Counted from the stretch's first letter, positions 28,242 through 38,310 are shown. The stretch: DNA of 64,000 nt from Acinetobacter baumannii (GCF_009759685.1 NZ_CP046654.1:248001-312000); one strand, 5' to 3'. Notes: generated by a model not told the origin, from the sequence alone. A program made the numbers and translations.

Positions 28242-29774
28242 TTAGTCGATTGGTGGTACGTAGTTACCAGAAGCAATCGCATCTTTAATGCGTTCAGCTT
28301 CAGCCAATACTTGAGCTAAAAGGTTCTTAACGTTGTCGACAGTTACTACAGGGCTTAATGTTGTCATCTTCAATGACTGTACATTACCAACTTTTGTTAC
28401 ACCAATATTTGCTTCACCACGTGCAAACAATTCATCTGCTACGTTTTGGTTCAAGCTATCGATAAACTCAACTGGGTAACCTTCCGGAACAACACGGAAC
28501 AATACCGAAGCAAATTGTGGTTCAACTAAAAGCTCTAAACCTTCAGTTGCCTTGATGTAATCTGCAACTTCACGAGTCAGTTTTACACCATGGTCAATCA
28601 TTGAACCATATAGCTCTTCGCCGAGTGATTCAATGGTCATCCACAATTTTAAAGCATCAAAACGACGAGTCGTTTGTAATGATTTAGACACAAGGTTAGG
28701 TACGCCATGCTCTTCATCATAAGCAGAGTTCAAGTACTCAGCTTCATAATGCATGAAACGATAGTTCGCTTCATCTTTTAACAAGAACGCGCCACAGCTG
28801 ATGCTTTGGAAATAATGCTTATGGAAGTCGAGAGTGATCGAATCAGACAGCTCAATACCATCAAGCATTGCACGATAGTGATTTGACAAGATCAGTGCAC
28901 CGCCCCACGCAGCATCGATATGCATCCATGAACCATACTTATTAGTAATTTCACGGATTTTTTTCAATGGATCAATTGCACCAGCATCAGTTGTACCCGC
29001 TGTCGCAACGACACAAGCAACAACTTTACCTTCAGCTTGAAGATGCGCCATTGTTTTTTCAAGAGCATCAACATCCATCTGTGCATTTTCATTCACAGGA
29101 ACAGTTACAACTGACTGGAAGCCCATACCCATCATTGCCATGTTCTTTTGCACAGAGAAGTGAGCATTTTCAGAACAAATGACTTTGACGTTTTTCATTG
29201 CTTCAGCTGGAATACCATCACGCTGTACAGACCATGGGTTACCATTTTCGTCTTTCCAGTTTTTCGCAATGCACCAGTCACGAGCAAGTAACACACCCAT
29301 CAAGTTAGATTGAGTACCGCCAGAAGTGAAAACACCAGCCTGACCAGAACCATAACCTACTTTTTGACGCAACCAATCAATAAGCTGAACTTCCATTAAT
29401 GAACCTGCCGGGCTTTGATCCCATGAGTCCATAGACTGGTTAGTTGCATTGATTAACACTTCCGCGATCTGGCTCATCACCATGGTTGGGCAGTGTAAAT
29501 GTGCTAATGAGTGTGGATGGTGTACTTTCAAGCTTTTATTCAAGAAAAGCTCAATCATACGTTGAAGAGATTGTTGTACACCCATACCTTCTTTTGAAGG
29601 TTGGAAAGAAATTGCTGAACGCAACTCTTTAATGCTACCGCCTGTGTACATTTTTTCATTTTGCAACCATGCTGAAACGGCTTTTACCGCTTCGCCCATT
29701 GCTGACTCATAGTCAGCAATGGATTGTGCATCATTGCAGAGTAACGCTTTACGATGTTCTGCAAAATCCACCAT
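28242..29774 (-). CDS. ddc: L-2,4-diaminobutyrate decarboxylase
   Basis: A 510-residue PLP enzyme of the group II amino acid decarboxylases; it converts L-2,4-diaminobutyrate to 1,3-diaminopropane, a polyamine abundant in Acinetobacter. The PLP lysine is Lys319 in LDFHKHYFQ; Asp287 in HIDAAWGG contacts the pyridine nitrogen; [11 protein letters not shown] and [11 protein letters not shown] are conserved. The gene follows dat by only 2 bp, an arrangement first described in A. baumannii, so the pair is one operon: Dat makes diaminobutyrate from aspartate semialdehyde and Ddc decarboxylates it. Confidence 0.96.
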   Translation of the reverse strand: MVDFAEHRKALLCNDAQSIADYESAMGEAVKAVSAWLQNEKMYTGGSIKELRSAISFQPSKEGMGVQQSLQRMIELFLNKSLKVHHPHSLAHLHCPTMVMSQIAEVLINATNQSMDSWDQSPAGSLMEVQLIDWLRQKVGYGSGQAGVFTSGGTQSNLMGVLLARDWCIAKNWKDENGNPWSVQRDGIPAEAMKNVKVICSENAHFSVQKNMAMMGMGFQSVVTVPVNENAQMDVDALEKTMAHLQAEGKVVACVVATAGTTDAGAIDPLKKIREITNKYGSWMHIDAAWGGALILSNHYRAMLDGIELSDSITLDFHKHYFQSISCGAFLLKDEANYRFMHYEAEYLNSAYDEEHGVPNLVSKSLQTTRRFDALKLWMTIESLGEELYGSMIDHGVKLTREVADYIKATEGLELLVEPQFASVLFRVVPEGYPVEFIDSLNQNVADELFARGEANIGVTKVGNVQSLKMTTLSPVVTVDNVKNLLAQVLAEAERIKDAIASGNYVPPID

Positions 29775-29776
29775 AC

Positions 29777-31150
29777 TTACGCGCCTCGCACTGCAACCAA
29801 TGCTTCTGCAACTGCTTTCTTAAAGCGAGCAATTACTTCTACACACTCTTCTTGAGTAATGATGAGTGGGCAAAGTAAACGAATTACTGTACCGTTACGA
29901 CCACCTTTTTCAAGCAATAAATTGTTGTTAAAGCAAGCAGTCTGGATCGCAGCCGCTAACTGAGAGTCAGCAGGGTGAGAACCGATACGGTCAGCAGGTT
30001 TACGCTCGTCAACGATTTCAACACCAATCATTAAACCGCGGCCACGTACGTTACCGATACATGGGAATTCAGTAGCTAATTTTTTCAATTCAGCTTGTAA
30101 GAATTCACCACGCTCTTGTGCATTTTGAGCAAGGTTTTGTTCCTTGATCGTTTCTAATACAACAAGACCTGTACCCATAGCAAGTTGGTTACCACGGAAA
30201 GTACCAGTGTGACCAGCAGGCTGCCAAGCATCAAATTTACGCTTAATACCTAATACTGCAAGTGGTAAACCACCACCTACTGCTTTAGACATTACAACGA
30301 CATCAGGTTCAATACCGGCATGTTCAAATGCAAACATTTTGCCTGAACGAGCAAAGCCTGCTTGAACTTCGTCTAAAATTAAAACGATGTTGTGCTTTTC
30401 AGTCACTTCACGGATTTTTTGCAACCATTTTACTGGAGCTGTAACAACACCGCCTTCACCTTGAATTGCTTCAAGAATAACAGCAGCAGGCTTAGTTACA
30501 CCGCTTTCAACATCTTCAATAAAGTTTTCGAAATAGTAAGTTAAAGCGTCAACACCAGCTTCACCACCTAGACCAAGTGGGCAGCGATATTCATGCGGAT
30601 ATGGCATGAATTGTACGCCTGGCATTAAGCCATTCACTGCATTTTTTGCACTTAAGTTACCAGTCATTGCAAGTGAACCATGAGTCATACCATGGTAACC
30701 ACCAGAGAAACTGATCACTGAGCTACGGCCAGTGTAAGTTTTAGCAAGTTTAATTGCTGCCTCAGTCGCATCTGCACCAGAAGGACCACAGAACTGTAAG
30801 CAATATTCTTCTTTACCACCTGGTAAATATGCTAACAACGCTTCAGTAAACGCATCTTTTAAAGGTGTGGTTAAGTCTAAAGTATGCAATGGCAAACCAC
30901 TTGCCAATGTGTCTTGAATACTTTGAATCACCGCAGGATGATTATGACCTAAAGCCAATGTACCTGCCCCAGCTAAACAATCAAGGTACTGTGTACCTTC
31001 AACATCAGTAACCCAGCAACCTTGTGCTTTCGCTATCGCTAACGGTAATTTACGTGGATAGCTACGAACATTCGATTCCATTTGACTTTGGCGAGTCAAA
31101 TAATATTCGTTGGTAGCATTAGTGGCAGGGTTGACAGAAGTAACGCTCAT
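29777..31150 (-). CDS. dat: L-2,4-diaminobutyrate:2-oxoglutarate 4-aminotransferase
   Basis: A 457-residue class III PLP aminotransferase that interconverts aspartate 4-semialdehyde plus glutamate with L-2,4-diaminobutyrate. The PLP lysine is Lys289 in [12 protein letters not shown], and Asp260 in LILDEVQAG contacts the cofactor; [18 protein letters not shown] and [12 protein letters not shown] bind phosphate and substrate. It is the first gene of dat-ddc. Upstream (31151-31617) is a long AT-rich region shared with the divergent SIMPL gene. The pathway takes aspartate semialdehyde to 1,3-diaminopropane, known in Acinetobacter as both polyamine supply and siderophore-related chemistry. Confidence 0.96.
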   Translation of the reverse strand: MSVTSVNPATNATNEYYLTRQSQMESNVRSYPRKLPLAIAKAQGCWVTDVEGTQYLDCLAGAGTLALGHNHPAVIQSIQDTLASGLPLHTLDLTTPLKDAFTEALLAYLPGGKEEYCLQFCGPSGADATEAAIKLAKTYTGRSSVISFSGGYHGMTHGSLAMTGNLSAKNAVNGLMPGVQFMPYPHEYRCPLGLGGEAGVDALTYYFENFIEDVESGVTKPAAVILEAIQGEGGVVTAPVKWLQKIREVTEKHNIVLILDEVQAGFARSGKMFAFEHAGIEPDVVVMSKAVGGGLPLAVLGIKRKFDAWQPAGHTGTFRGNQLAMGTGLVVLETIKEQNLAQNAQERGEFLQAELKKLATEFPCIGNVRGRGLMIGVEIVDERKPADRIGSHPADSQLAAAIQTACFNNNLLLEKGGRNGTVIRLLCPLIITQEECVEVIARFKKAVAEALVAVRGA

Positions 31151-31617
31151 ATCGGATTACCATCTCTGATAAGGGTAGAAAGAAATAAGTCTGGTGACTT
31201 TTGGTCCTTTGACTCGGTGCTTTATAGAACTAGCGAAGACACATATTTTATATCTTGTAACTAGGAGCGCGATGATACCTAATTTTGCAAGAAAAAAAAC
31301 GTCTTTTGTGTACTTTACTCATCTAATCTTATTGAAAAATTGTATTATCCCAATAGTTATGATGAATTATCATCATACTATGTGACAACCTAAAGAAAAT
31401 ATTCTTTTTTTATATTCGTGTGATTTTTTAAGTTACATTGAAACACTTTAATTCTAAGTTTTTTATTTTTAAAGAATTTTATTCTTACCAGAAATTAAAA
31501 AACTTGATTTCAATATTACAAATACCCCACAAAATCTGCAAAAGTTATGCATAACTTATGTTTAACATTTCTTAATGAAAAAAATTAAATTTATATTAAT
31601 TTTTAAAGGATAAATTT
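31151..31617. other. long AT-rich divergent promoter region (dat / SIMPL gene)
   Basis: No gene is supported here; short open frames have no ribosome-binding site or recognisable product. It must hold promoters for both flanking genes. The most striking element is a perfect 16-bp palindrome AAGTTATGCATAACTT at 31542-31557, about 60 bp before the SIMPL gene start, a possible operator. Confidence 0.6.
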
Positions 31618-32319
31618 ATGCGTACTTTAGCAATATCTACTCTTCTCCTTGGTACGGTACTCAGCCCTATGGTTTTTGCCCAAGATGATAATGCCCTTCA
31701 CTACAATATTGTAAATGTTCAAGCAGAAGCTTCTCGCCAAGTTTCAAACGATGAAATGCATGCAACTTTATATATTGAAAAAAGCAATAAGCAGCCTGCA
31801 GAACTTTCAAACCAAATTAACCAGTTAATGAACCAAGCACTCGCGACTTCGCGTAAATACCCACAAGTGAAAGTGGAAACTGGTGCCCAAAGCACTTATC
31901 CAATTTATGACAATGACAGTAATAAATTAAAAGAATGGCGTGGCCGCGCGGAAATTCGTTTAGAAAGTAAAGATTTCAAAGCTGCTAGCCAATTAATTAA
32001 TGAGTTACAACAAAGCTTTCAAACTCAATCCATTAATTTTAGCGTTTCAGATGAGCAACGTAAAAAAGTTGAGAATGAATTGATGGTAGAAGCATCTAAA
32101 AACTTTCAACAGCGTGCTCAAATGCTGACTCAGGCATGGAATAAAAGCCAATATTCTTTGGTCACTCTAAACCTGAACACGAATAACTATTTTCCTCAAC
32201 CTGTAATGCGTGCCAGCTTAGCTAAGTTCGCTGCTACTGAAGCGGCACCAGCTCAAGACATGGCTGCTGGTGAATCTAAAATTACTGTAAATGCAAACGG
32301 TTCAATCCAGTTTAAATAA
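31618..32319 (+). CDS. SIMPL-domain (DUF541) periplasmic protein, YggE-like
   Basis: A 233-residue exported protein. The signal peptide is MRTLAISTLLLGTVLSPMVFA, then QDDN. The SIMPL domain occupies most of the rest, with NVQAEASRQVSNDEMHATLYIE, PIYDNDSNKLKEWRGRAEIRLESKDF and NELQQSFQTQSINFSVSD. The family (YggE, BP26) forms oligomeric rings in the periplasm; it has been linked to oxidative stress, but the activity is unknown. AAAGGATAAATTT precedes the ATG as a good ribosome-binding site. It is probably a single-gene unit with its own terminator. Confidence 0.87.
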   Translation: MRTLAISTLLLGTVLSPMVFAQDDNALHYNIVNVQAEASRQVSNDEMHATLYIEKSNKQPAELSNQINQLMNQALATSRKYPQVKVETGAQSTYPIYDNDSNKLKEWRGRAEIRLESKDFKAASQLINELQQSFQTQSINFSVSDEQRKKVENELMVEASKNFQQRAQMLTQAWNKSQYSLVTLNLNTNNYFPQPVMRASLAKFAATEAAPAQDMAAGESKITVNANGSIQFK

Positions 32320-32331
32320 AAGTAATTTTCC

Positions 32332-32363
32332 GGGTCCAATCATATGATTACTTGGACCCTTTT
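32332..32363 (+). terminator. intrinsic terminator of the SIMPL gene
   Basis: GGGTCCAA pairs with TTGGACCC around a 12-nt loop, followed by TTTT. Confidence 0.85.
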
Positions 32364-32436
32364 CTATATCTGATCAGCAATATTATTTATTTAATAAAGC
32401 TTCATGAGCTTTTTATATTTAAGTCTTGCTACTTCT

Positions 32437-33333
32437 CTAAATTTTCCCAACTAAATAATTTCCCAAAGCTTGAGCCAAATAATCAAAAAGCGTTCTGATT
32501 TTCGGAATTTGTCTAAAATCTTCATGGATTACGAGCCATAGGTCATATCGATGAACTTCTAGGTCTGGAATCACTTGTATAAGCTCTTGGCATTGATTTG
32601 CTATAGGACACTGAATAAAACCTATTCCTAACGCAGCCTTTACTGCTGAAAACTGAGCAGGATGGCTATCGGTGCGTATCTTGAATTGTTCATTTTTAAG
32701 CTCAGGTAAAAGCATCCTTATCATTTCTCTTTCAAGAAGATTACGATCTGGACCAATCAAATCATGTTGTCTTAAATCTTCTAGACAAGTGGGATTACCT
32801 TTACGCTGTATATAATCTCGATGAGCATAGAGCCCCAATGGCACCTCACCTATCTTTTTAGCCACAAGTGCCTCTTGAACTGGTGGATACATTCTGATTG
32901 CCAGATCAGCCTCTTGCTCAAGTAAGTTGGCAGAAGAATTGTTTAGGGATAATTCAATATTAACTTCGGGATACAGTAAGCGGAACTTTGAAAGTAATTG
33001 AGGTAGAACCATTGTTCCCAGAAAATCCGATACGCTCACTCGGACACTGCCTGCAATTACGTTTAACGGAGCACTTGCTGTCCGCATAAAATAGTCAGAA
33101 GCACGTTGCATTGCTCGCGTAGGGACTTCAAGGGCCAAAGCGTGTTCCGTTGGCTTCAAACCATGAACAGAACGGCTGAACAAAACAGTTCCCAACTGAT
33201 GTTCAAGATGCTCAATACGTGTTCGAACAGTGGGTTGTGTAACGCCCAATTTACGAGCTGCTGCTGAGAAACTCCCTTCTTCTAAAACCACTAAAAAGAA
33301 TTTCTGATCATCCCAAGAAATCTGTTTGTTCAT
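32437..33333 (-). CDS. LysR-family regulator, divergent from a flavin oxidoreductase
   Basis: A 298-residue regulator. The helix-turn-helix is FSAAARKLGVTQPTVRTRIEHLE, followed by QLGTVLFSRSVHGLKPT; the co-inducer domain begins near SVRVSVSDFLGTM. Starting at ATG 33333; a TTG directly before it is less likely. It faces the flavodoxin-like gene at 33453, and the short intergenic region contains TGATTAATCA (33419-33428) as a possible site, so it probably regulates that neighbour. The effector is not known. Confidence 0.9.
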   Translation of the reverse strand: MNKQISWDDQKFFLVVLEEGSFSAAARKLGVTQPTVRTRIEHLEHQLGTVLFSRSVHGLKPTEHALALEVPTRAMQRASDYFMRTASAPLNVIAGSVRVSVSDFLGTMVLPQLLSKFRLLYPEVNIELSLNNSSANLLEQEADLAIRMYPPVQEALVAKKIGEVPLGLYAHRDYIQRKGNPTCLEDLRQHDLIGPDRNLLEREMIRMLLPELKNEQFKIRTDSHPAQFSAVKAALGIGFIQCPIANQCQELIQVIPDLEVHRYDLWLVIHEDFRQIPKIRTLFDYLAQALGNYLVGKI

Positions 33334-33418
33334 CAAAATTCTTTCATCTGCTCAATTAAATTAGTCAATTTTATTATAGGGCTGCTTTTTTTATGATGTG
33401 AATATTATTTATCGCATG

Positions 33419-33428
33419 TGATTAATCA
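33419..33428. promoter_or_regulatory. palindrome in the LysR/oxidoreductase intergenic region
   Basis: TGATTAATCA is a perfect 10-bp palindrome with a T-A frame compatible with LysR half-sites, 24 bp before the oxidoreductase ATG. Function inferred from position only. Confidence 0.3.
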
Positions 33429-33452
33429 TCATAGAAATTAAGGAGATATATT

Positions 33453-34028
33453 ATGAATAAACCACTTTTATTAGTTTTTCATCCCGATTTGAGCCAATCT
33501 AAGGTTAATCGCGCTTTGGTTGCAACATTACAGGATCAGGACAAAATTGATATTGTTGACATTCAAAAGCTGTATAACGGATCTTTAGATATAATGAACG
33601 ATGGTGCGATTGAAGCTCAACGCCTGATTTCTGCTTCGCACATTATTTTGCAGTTTCCTATCTATTGGTATTCAGTTCCACCTATTTTTAAAGCTTGGAT
33701 GGATGCCGTCTTAACGCGGATGTTTTATCTTTTTTATGAACAGGAAGGCCAGCATATTGAAGGCAAACCACTTTATTTGCATATTACGGTTGGCAATTTA
33801 AGTTCGGCATATCAAAAACTGGGGCAAAATGGCTTTACTCTAGATGAACTCATGGCTCCTTTAAAAGCCACTGCACGCAGATGTGGTTTAATCTGGCATC
33901 CTCCCCATGTTATTTTTAATGCAAATCAATTGAATGAAAATGATATTACAGAGCAAACCTCGCTCTCTATAAAACAGTTTGAACAATGGGGCATATTTAA
34001 TAATAATTCAATAATTCCTTCATATTAG
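33453..34028 (+). CDS. NAD(P)H-dependent oxidoreductase, flavodoxin-like fold (KefF/MdaB type)
   Basis: A 191-residue flavoprotein of the Flavodoxin_2 family, which includes quinone reductases such as KefF and NQO-type enzymes. FMN/FAD phosphate is bound by the first loop (FHPDLSQSKVNRAL); the second family motif is LQFPIYWYSVPPIFKAWMDAVLTRMFYLFYE, and LYLHITVGN lies in the third binding loop. It likely reduces quinones or electrophiles with NAD(P)H in the cytoplasm. It is divergent from a LysR regulator, a frequent arrangement for stress-inducible quinone reductases. AAGGAG precedes the ATG. Confidence 0.9.
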   Translation: MNKPLLLVFHPDLSQSKVNRALVATLQDQDKIDIVDIQKLYNGSLDIMNDGAIEAQRLISASHIILQFPIYWYSVPPIFKAWMDAVLTRMFYLFYEQEGQHIEGKPLYLHITVGNLSSAYQKLGQNGFTLDELMAPLKATARRCGLIWHPPHVIFNANQLNENDITEQTSLSIKQFEQWGIFNNNSIIPSY

Positions 34029-34037
34029 TGCTAAGTC

Positions 34038-34072
34038 AAAAAAAACGCACTTCTGAAAAATCAGAAGTGCGT
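34038..34072 (-). terminator. intrinsic terminator of the desaturase gene
   Basis: ACGCACTTCTGA pairs with TCAGAAGTGCGT around a 4-nt loop (12 bp), followed on the minus strand by eight T. Confidence 0.93.
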
Positions 34073-34094
34073 ACAATGTTATAAGAACAAAATA

Positions 34095-35189
34095 TTATTT
34101 TTTAAATGGGAACGCATATTTCACAATACGCCCAACCACTTGTCCAAACTGCTTAACAAAGCTGGCATTGTTATAGTTCAAGCCATATTTCTTACAAACC
34201 GCCTCAACTTTTGGAGCCATTTGGCGATAACGACGAGCAGGAATATCTGGGAATAAGTGATGTTCAATTTGATGACTTAAGTGACCAGACAAAATATGGA
34301 ATGCTTCTGAACCTGTTAAGTTAGAAGAACCACGGATTTGGCGCATATACCAATGTCCACGGCTTTCTTCTTGTAAAACAGATTTTGGAAACACTTCTGC
34401 ATCTTTCGTGAAATGACCACAGAAAATAATACTAAAGGTCCAGATATTACGAAGACCATTTGCGACCAAGTTACCTGTAAATACTGGTAGTGCTGCCGGC
34501 CCTGCAATAAGTGGGAAGAAAACATAATCTTTAAAGAGTTGCTTGCCAATCTTTTTATTAACTGGTTTTAACTCTTCTAAAAATTGTGCCTTAGTCTTAC
34601 GCTTGTAAAGTACACGCCCAATTTCAAGATTCTGAATTGCTACGCCCCACTGGAACAATAAGCAAAATGGAATACTATAAATCGGTTGCAACAAGAACCC
34701 TGGCTTCCAACGTTGCTCAGGGAATAAGCGAAGTAAGCCATAACCAATGTCATCATCAATACCTTTAATATTGGTATAAGTATGATGTTTATAGTTATGG
34801 GTTTGACGCCAGTTATCAGAGGTACCTACAGTGTCCCATTCATAAGTTTGACCATTAAATTTCGGGTCATTCATCCAGTCATATTGACCGTGCATAACAT
34901 TATGGCCGAGCTCCATGTTCTCCATAATTTTAGAGAAACCTAATAAACCCGTACCTAAAATCCACGCTGGCGGGAACCAACCTGCAAATAAACAAGCTCG
35001 GCCTAAAAAGCTACTATAACGAATAGCAGCATAGACACGGCGGATATATTTAGCGTCTTTTTCACCCAAATCATCCAATACTTCTTGTTTGATCTGATCA
35101 AGCTCTTTTGCAAATGCTTCAAGTTCTGCTGGAGTCAAATCTCGATTTTTAGGATTTTTAAAATATTCGACTTTCACTGGCATATTCAT
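34095..35189 (-). CDS. fatty-acid (acyl-CoA) desaturase
   Basis: A 364-residue membrane di-iron desaturase. The three histidine boxes are present: HNVMH (96-100), HNYKHH (131-136) and HQIEHH (306-311, with His303 nearby). The third box, with Gln, is typical of acyl-lipid front-end desaturases, but bacterial DesB-like proteins share it. Two hydrophobic segments lie between boxes two and three. It is encoded just after a ferredoxin-NAD(P)H reductase (12 bp gap) and faces a FabR/DesT-type repressor; the same trio in Pseudomonas aeruginosa makes unsaturated acyl chains for membrane lipids. Confidence 0.93.
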   Translation of the reverse strand: MNMPVKVEYFKNPKNRDLTPAELEAFAKELDQIKQEVLDDLGEKDAKYIRRVYAAIRYSSFLGRACLFAGWFPPAWILGTGLLGFSKIMENMELGHNVMHGQYDWMNDPKFNGQTYEWDTVGTSDNWRQTHNYKHHTYTNIKGIDDDIGYGLLRLFPEQRWKPGFLLQPIYSIPFCLLFQWGVAIQNLEIGRVLYKRKTKAQFLEELKPVNKKIGKQLFKDYVFFPLIAGPAALPVFTGNLVANGLRNIWTFSIIFCGHFTKDAEVFPKSVLQEESRGHWYMRQIRGSSNLTGSEAFHILSGHLSHQIEHHLFPDIPARRYRQMAPKVEAVCKKYGLNYNNASFVKQFGQVVGRIVKYAFPFKK

Positions 35190-35201
35190 AAGAGTTCTCT
35201 C

Positions 35202-36272
35202 TTAAAGATCAATAACTAGATCGGATTGTGCTGAGTTCACACAAATTTTAAGTAATTGGCTTGGTTCCGTATTTTGGCTACCGTTTAGTAAATTACGTGT
35301 AGAACCTTGCGTTTTACTACAAACACATTTATTACAAATTCCCATACGACAGCCATGTGTCGGCTTAAGGCCTTCATGCTCAAGGCTGACCAAAATGGAT
35401 TGGCCTTTAGGAATTGCAATCACTTTATTAGACTGGGTTAATGTGACATTCACATAACCAATGTCATCCGCAGAACTTTCATTAGTTAAACTAAATGCTT
35501 CTGTAAGTACAGTTGGTGCTTTTTCAAAAAGCTGTTCAACAGTTGAAACAAAACCCGATGGACCACATGCATAAACTGTGCTGTTTTCAATACCATCAAC
35601 TAGTGCAAGGTGTTCGGCATTTAAACGTTCATCATTTGGCGTTTCTTGTGTGTAAAACACCTGATAGCTAAAGTTTGGGTTTTGTTCAGCCACTTGTTCA
35701 AAGTACTCTGTAAAAGCAGCATCAGAACGCTGTTTGACCCAATATAAAAGTTGAACCTGCGTTTTTTCTAACTGTTGGCTTTGCTTAATTGCTGTGATTA
35801 AGCTCAACATTGGTGTAATACCACTACCAGCAGCCAACATAATTAATTTCGGTGTCTGGATGTTTTGTTGCATGTCACCATAAGGCTGCCCAAGCTCAAA
35901 AACATCACCAATTTTGCTTTCTGCAATAAACCAGTTACTGACAATACCATCAGCAACTTTTTTAACTGTTAAACGTAAGTGCTCTGCATCAATTTGCGTC
36001 AAGCTATAAGTACGTTCATAGCGACGGCCCGCAATTTCAACAATCACTGGATGATGTTGACCTGCCGCGCCCATTTTCACTAAGCGGTTGCATTTTAATG
36101 TCAGGCTCACAGTGTCATGAGCTACGAATTCTTTTTTTACAATTTGAACTAGTCCATGCTGCACAGACCATAAAGGATTTATTTTTTGTAGCCAGAAGTT
36201 CGCCATATTTTTGTCAAATACAGCTTGTGTTAATGAATTGAATAGAGAATTTCTCTTTTCGATTGCTTGCAT
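35202..36272 (-). CDS. ferredoxin reductase-like electron donor for the desaturase
   Basis: A 356-residue flavo-iron-sulfur protein. An FAD domain (RYERTYSLT) is followed by an NAD(P)H domain (MLAAGSGITPMLSLI, YACGPSGFV) and, at the C-terminus, a plant-type [2Fe-2S] ferredoxin with CRMGICNKCVC and a fourth Cys in LLKICVNS. It carries electrons from NAD(P)H to the diiron centre of the desaturase encoded 12 bp downstream, equivalent to DesC in Pseudomonas. Both are probably repressed by the divergent TetR-type protein. Confidence 0.93.
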   Translation of the reverse strand: MQAIEKRNSLFNSLTQAVFDKNMANFWLQKINPLWSVQHGLVQIVKKEFVAHDTVSLTLKCNRLVKMGAAGQHHPVIVEIAGRRYERTYSLTQIDAEHLRLTVKKVADGIVSNWFIAESKIGDVFELGQPYGDMQQNIQTPKLIMLAAGSGITPMLSLITAIKQSQQLEKTQVQLLYWVKQRSDAAFTEYFEQVAEQNPNFSYQVFYTQETPNDERLNAEHLALVDGIENSTVYACGPSGFVSTVEQLFEKAPTVLTEAFSLTNESSADDIGYVNVTLTQSNKVIAIPKGQSILVSLEHEGLKPTHGCRMGICNKCVCSKTQGSTRNLLNGSQNTEPSQLLKICVNSAQSDLVIDL

Positions 36273-36324
36273 AACTGAGGGCTCTGTCGCTCTTTTTTAA
36301 TTATTATACACATGTATATATATT

Positions 36325-36334
36325 TGTATATACA
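36325..36334. promoter_or_regulatory. candidate operator of the FabR/DesT-type repressor
   Basis: TGTATATACA is a perfect palindrome in the middle of the divergent promoter region, with a related imperfect dyad (TATACACATGTATATA) just before it. I recall FabR and DesT sites as palindromes with TGTAC-like half-sites; the match is only partial. Confidence 0.35.
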
Positions 36335-36412
36335 CTCGTACTTTTAATTACAATTTCACAAGTTCCCTGTCTAACGCTATAATCCAGACAGTTTAAGAAT
36401 ATATTGAAAAAC

Positions 36413-37108
36413 ATGACCCAAACCTCACTTTCTCAGAGCCCAAATGACACAGCCTCGTCACAAGATGTCATTGAAATAAAAACAGTAACGCGTTCTGTTG
36501 GAAGAAAAGCGACGATTACGAAAGAAGAACTTTTTCAGGCAGCTCTTAACCTGATTGGTCCACAAAAAAGTATTGCCTCACTCAGCTTACGAGAAGTTGC
36601 TCGAGAAGCTGGTATTGCCCCAAACAGTTTTTATCGTCACTTTAAAGACATTGATGAATTAGCTATTTCACTCATTGACCGTGCCGGTATCGTATTACGT
36701 AAAATTATTCGTCAAGCACGCCTTCGTGCATCTTTGCAAGACAGCATTATTCGTAGTTCTGTAGAAATTTTTCTGCAACAGCTGGATGCTGATGAAGGTA
36801 ATTTAAGTTTATTGTTGCGAGAAGGTTTTACAGGTTCCGCTTCTTATAAAGCTGCTGTAGATCGACAGCTCAACTTCTTTCAGCAAGAGCTACAAGAAGA
36901 CTTAATTCGCTTAGAACGCCTCAATAACAATCATCTATACCACCCTGAACTTGTTGCAAAAGCAATTACACAACTTGTGTTTCACATGGGTGCCAAAGTG
37001 ATTGACCTTCCTATTGATCAGCGTGCGGAAGTCGCAGAACAAACAATGATTATGATCAGAATGATTTTAGAAGGTGCCCGTCATCTAGACGAAGCAAAAA
37101 TAAGATAG
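36413..37108 (+). CDS. TetR-family repressor of unsaturated fatty acid genes (FabR/DesT-like)
   Basis: A 231-residue regulator. The DNA-binding part contains SLSLREVAREAGIAPNSFYRHFKDIDELA, nearly the same as in E. coli FabR, and the next helices IRQARLR and SIIRSSVEIFL also match it. FabR and DesT sense the ratio of unsaturated to saturated acyl-CoA or acyl-ACP. ATG 36413 is chosen; a TTG three codons earlier is less likely. It is divergent from the ferredoxin reductase and desaturase genes, its probable targets, and ends with a terminator. It has an extra ~40 polar residues before the helix-turn-helix. Confidence 0.9.
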   Translation: MTQTSLSQSPNDTASSQDVIEIKTVTRSVGRKATITKEELFQAALNLIGPQKSIASLSLREVAREAGIAPNSFYRHFKDIDELAISLIDRAGIVLRKIIRQARLRASLQDSIIRSSVEIFLQQLDADEGNLSLLLREGFTGSASYKAAVDRQLNFFQQELQEDLIRLERLNNNHLYHPELVAKAITQLVFHMGAKVIDLPIDQRAEVAEQTMIMIRMILEGARHLDEAKIR

Positions 37109-37117
37109 ATTCCACAT

Positions 37118-37150
37118 AAAATGGTTTGTGATTTTACAAGCCATTTTTTA
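37118..37150 (+). terminator. intrinsic terminator of the FabR-like gene
   Basis: AAAATGGTTTGT pairs with ACAAGCCATTTT (one G-U pair) around a 6-nt loop, then a T run. Confidence 0.9.
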
Positions 37151-37274
37151 TACACCTGTGCCTGCTGATTAATAAAAATATAAACCATAGATTGAAGCAG
37201 CTTAGATGCAAGAGTATAAGTAAATAATTCTAGCAATACATATCGATACTTCCCCACGTTATTCAGGGATTCAC

Positions 37275-38291
37275 ATGCAAAGTTTGAGTAATCGTCAAAG
37301 CCTGATTGCAAGCTATATTCTGATGGGCATTTTTTTGCTTTCGGTTATCCCCTTGCATCTCTTAGCAAGTTTTTTTGCAGGCTTTCTCATTTATGAAATT
37401 ATTATTAGTTTAAGCTCTATTGTTGAACGTTATATTGATGGTCAAAGAGCCCGCATTTTTATTAGTATTTTATTAAGTATTATTACTATTTCTCTTCTTG
37501 CCTTTTTCATTACAAGTTTAATTAGCTTTGTAGTTTATGATTTAAAAGGAGTCGGTTTACATAGTATTAACGGTAAAGTCGACCAAACACTACTGCACTT
37601 ACAAGCGGAGATTGGGAAATATTTACCGGGCTATATTCCAGATAGCGTTACAGAACTGAAAGATGAAATATTCGCGTTTATGAAAGATAACGTGACTACA
37701 TTAAAAAATGCCAGTTCCGATATTTTGCATAATCTAGTGACTATGGTGATGGGTCTTATTATCGGTATATTGGTTGCTATTCACGGCTTTCACCGACGTA
37801 CACCCCAACCTGTTTTCAAATCCTTACTGATCCAACGTATTCAAAAATTATCAATTTCTTTTAGAAATGTAGTTTTTGCACAAATTAAAATTTCAGCGAT
37901 TAATACGCTGCTCTTTATATTATTTGCTTTTGTACTATTGCCGATCTGGGGTGTTCACCTACCTTTCGCCAAAACCTTAACCATTCTTACCTTTATGTTT
38001 GGCTTAATTCCAATTTTAGGGAATTTAATTTCAAATACTTTAACTTTTATTGCGGCTCTTACAATTTCACTCGGTCTAGCAGGTGTTGCGCTACTCTACC
38101 TCGTATTAGTTCACAAGTTGGAATACTTTATTAATGCCAAAATTATTGGTCATAAAATTAATGCCAATGCATGGGAAATTTTATTGGCCATGTTAATTTT
38201 CGAGTCAATCTTTGGCTTAAGTGGCTTAATTGCAGCACCGATTTTCTATGCTTATTTAAAACTAGAATTAAAAGATGCCAGATTGATTTAA
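37275..38291 (+). CDS. AI-2E family (PerM/YdiK-like, UPF0118) membrane permease
   Basis: A 338-residue protein with seven to eight hydrophobic helices in the layout of the AI-2 exporter family: two near the N-terminus, a soluble stretch (about 100-160), then a C-terminal group with FGLIPILGNLISN and EYFINAKIIGHKINANAWEIL, the family signature. Some members export autoinducer-2, others act as Na+/H+ antiporters; substrate is not predictable. Monocistronic between terminators. The 37151-37274 stretch before it has no other gene and should contain the promoter. Confidence 0.88.
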   Translation: MQSLSNRQSLIASYILMGIFLLSVIPLHLLASFFAGFLIYEIIISLSSIVERYIDGQRARIFISILLSIITISLLAFFITSLISFVVYDLKGVGLHSINGKVDQTLLHLQAEIGKYLPGYIPDSVTELKDEIFAFMKDNVTTLKNASSDILHNLVTMVMGLIIGILVAIHGFHRRTPQPVFKSLLIQRIQKLSISFRNVVFAQIKISAINTLLFILFAFVLLPIWGVHLPFAKTLTILTFMFGLIPILGNLISNTLTFIAALTISLGLAGVALLYLVLVHKLEYFINAKIIGHKINANAWEILLAMLIFESIFGLSGLIAAPIFYAYLKLELKDARLI

Positions 38292-38310
38292 CTTAAATTT
38301 ACTCAATAAA

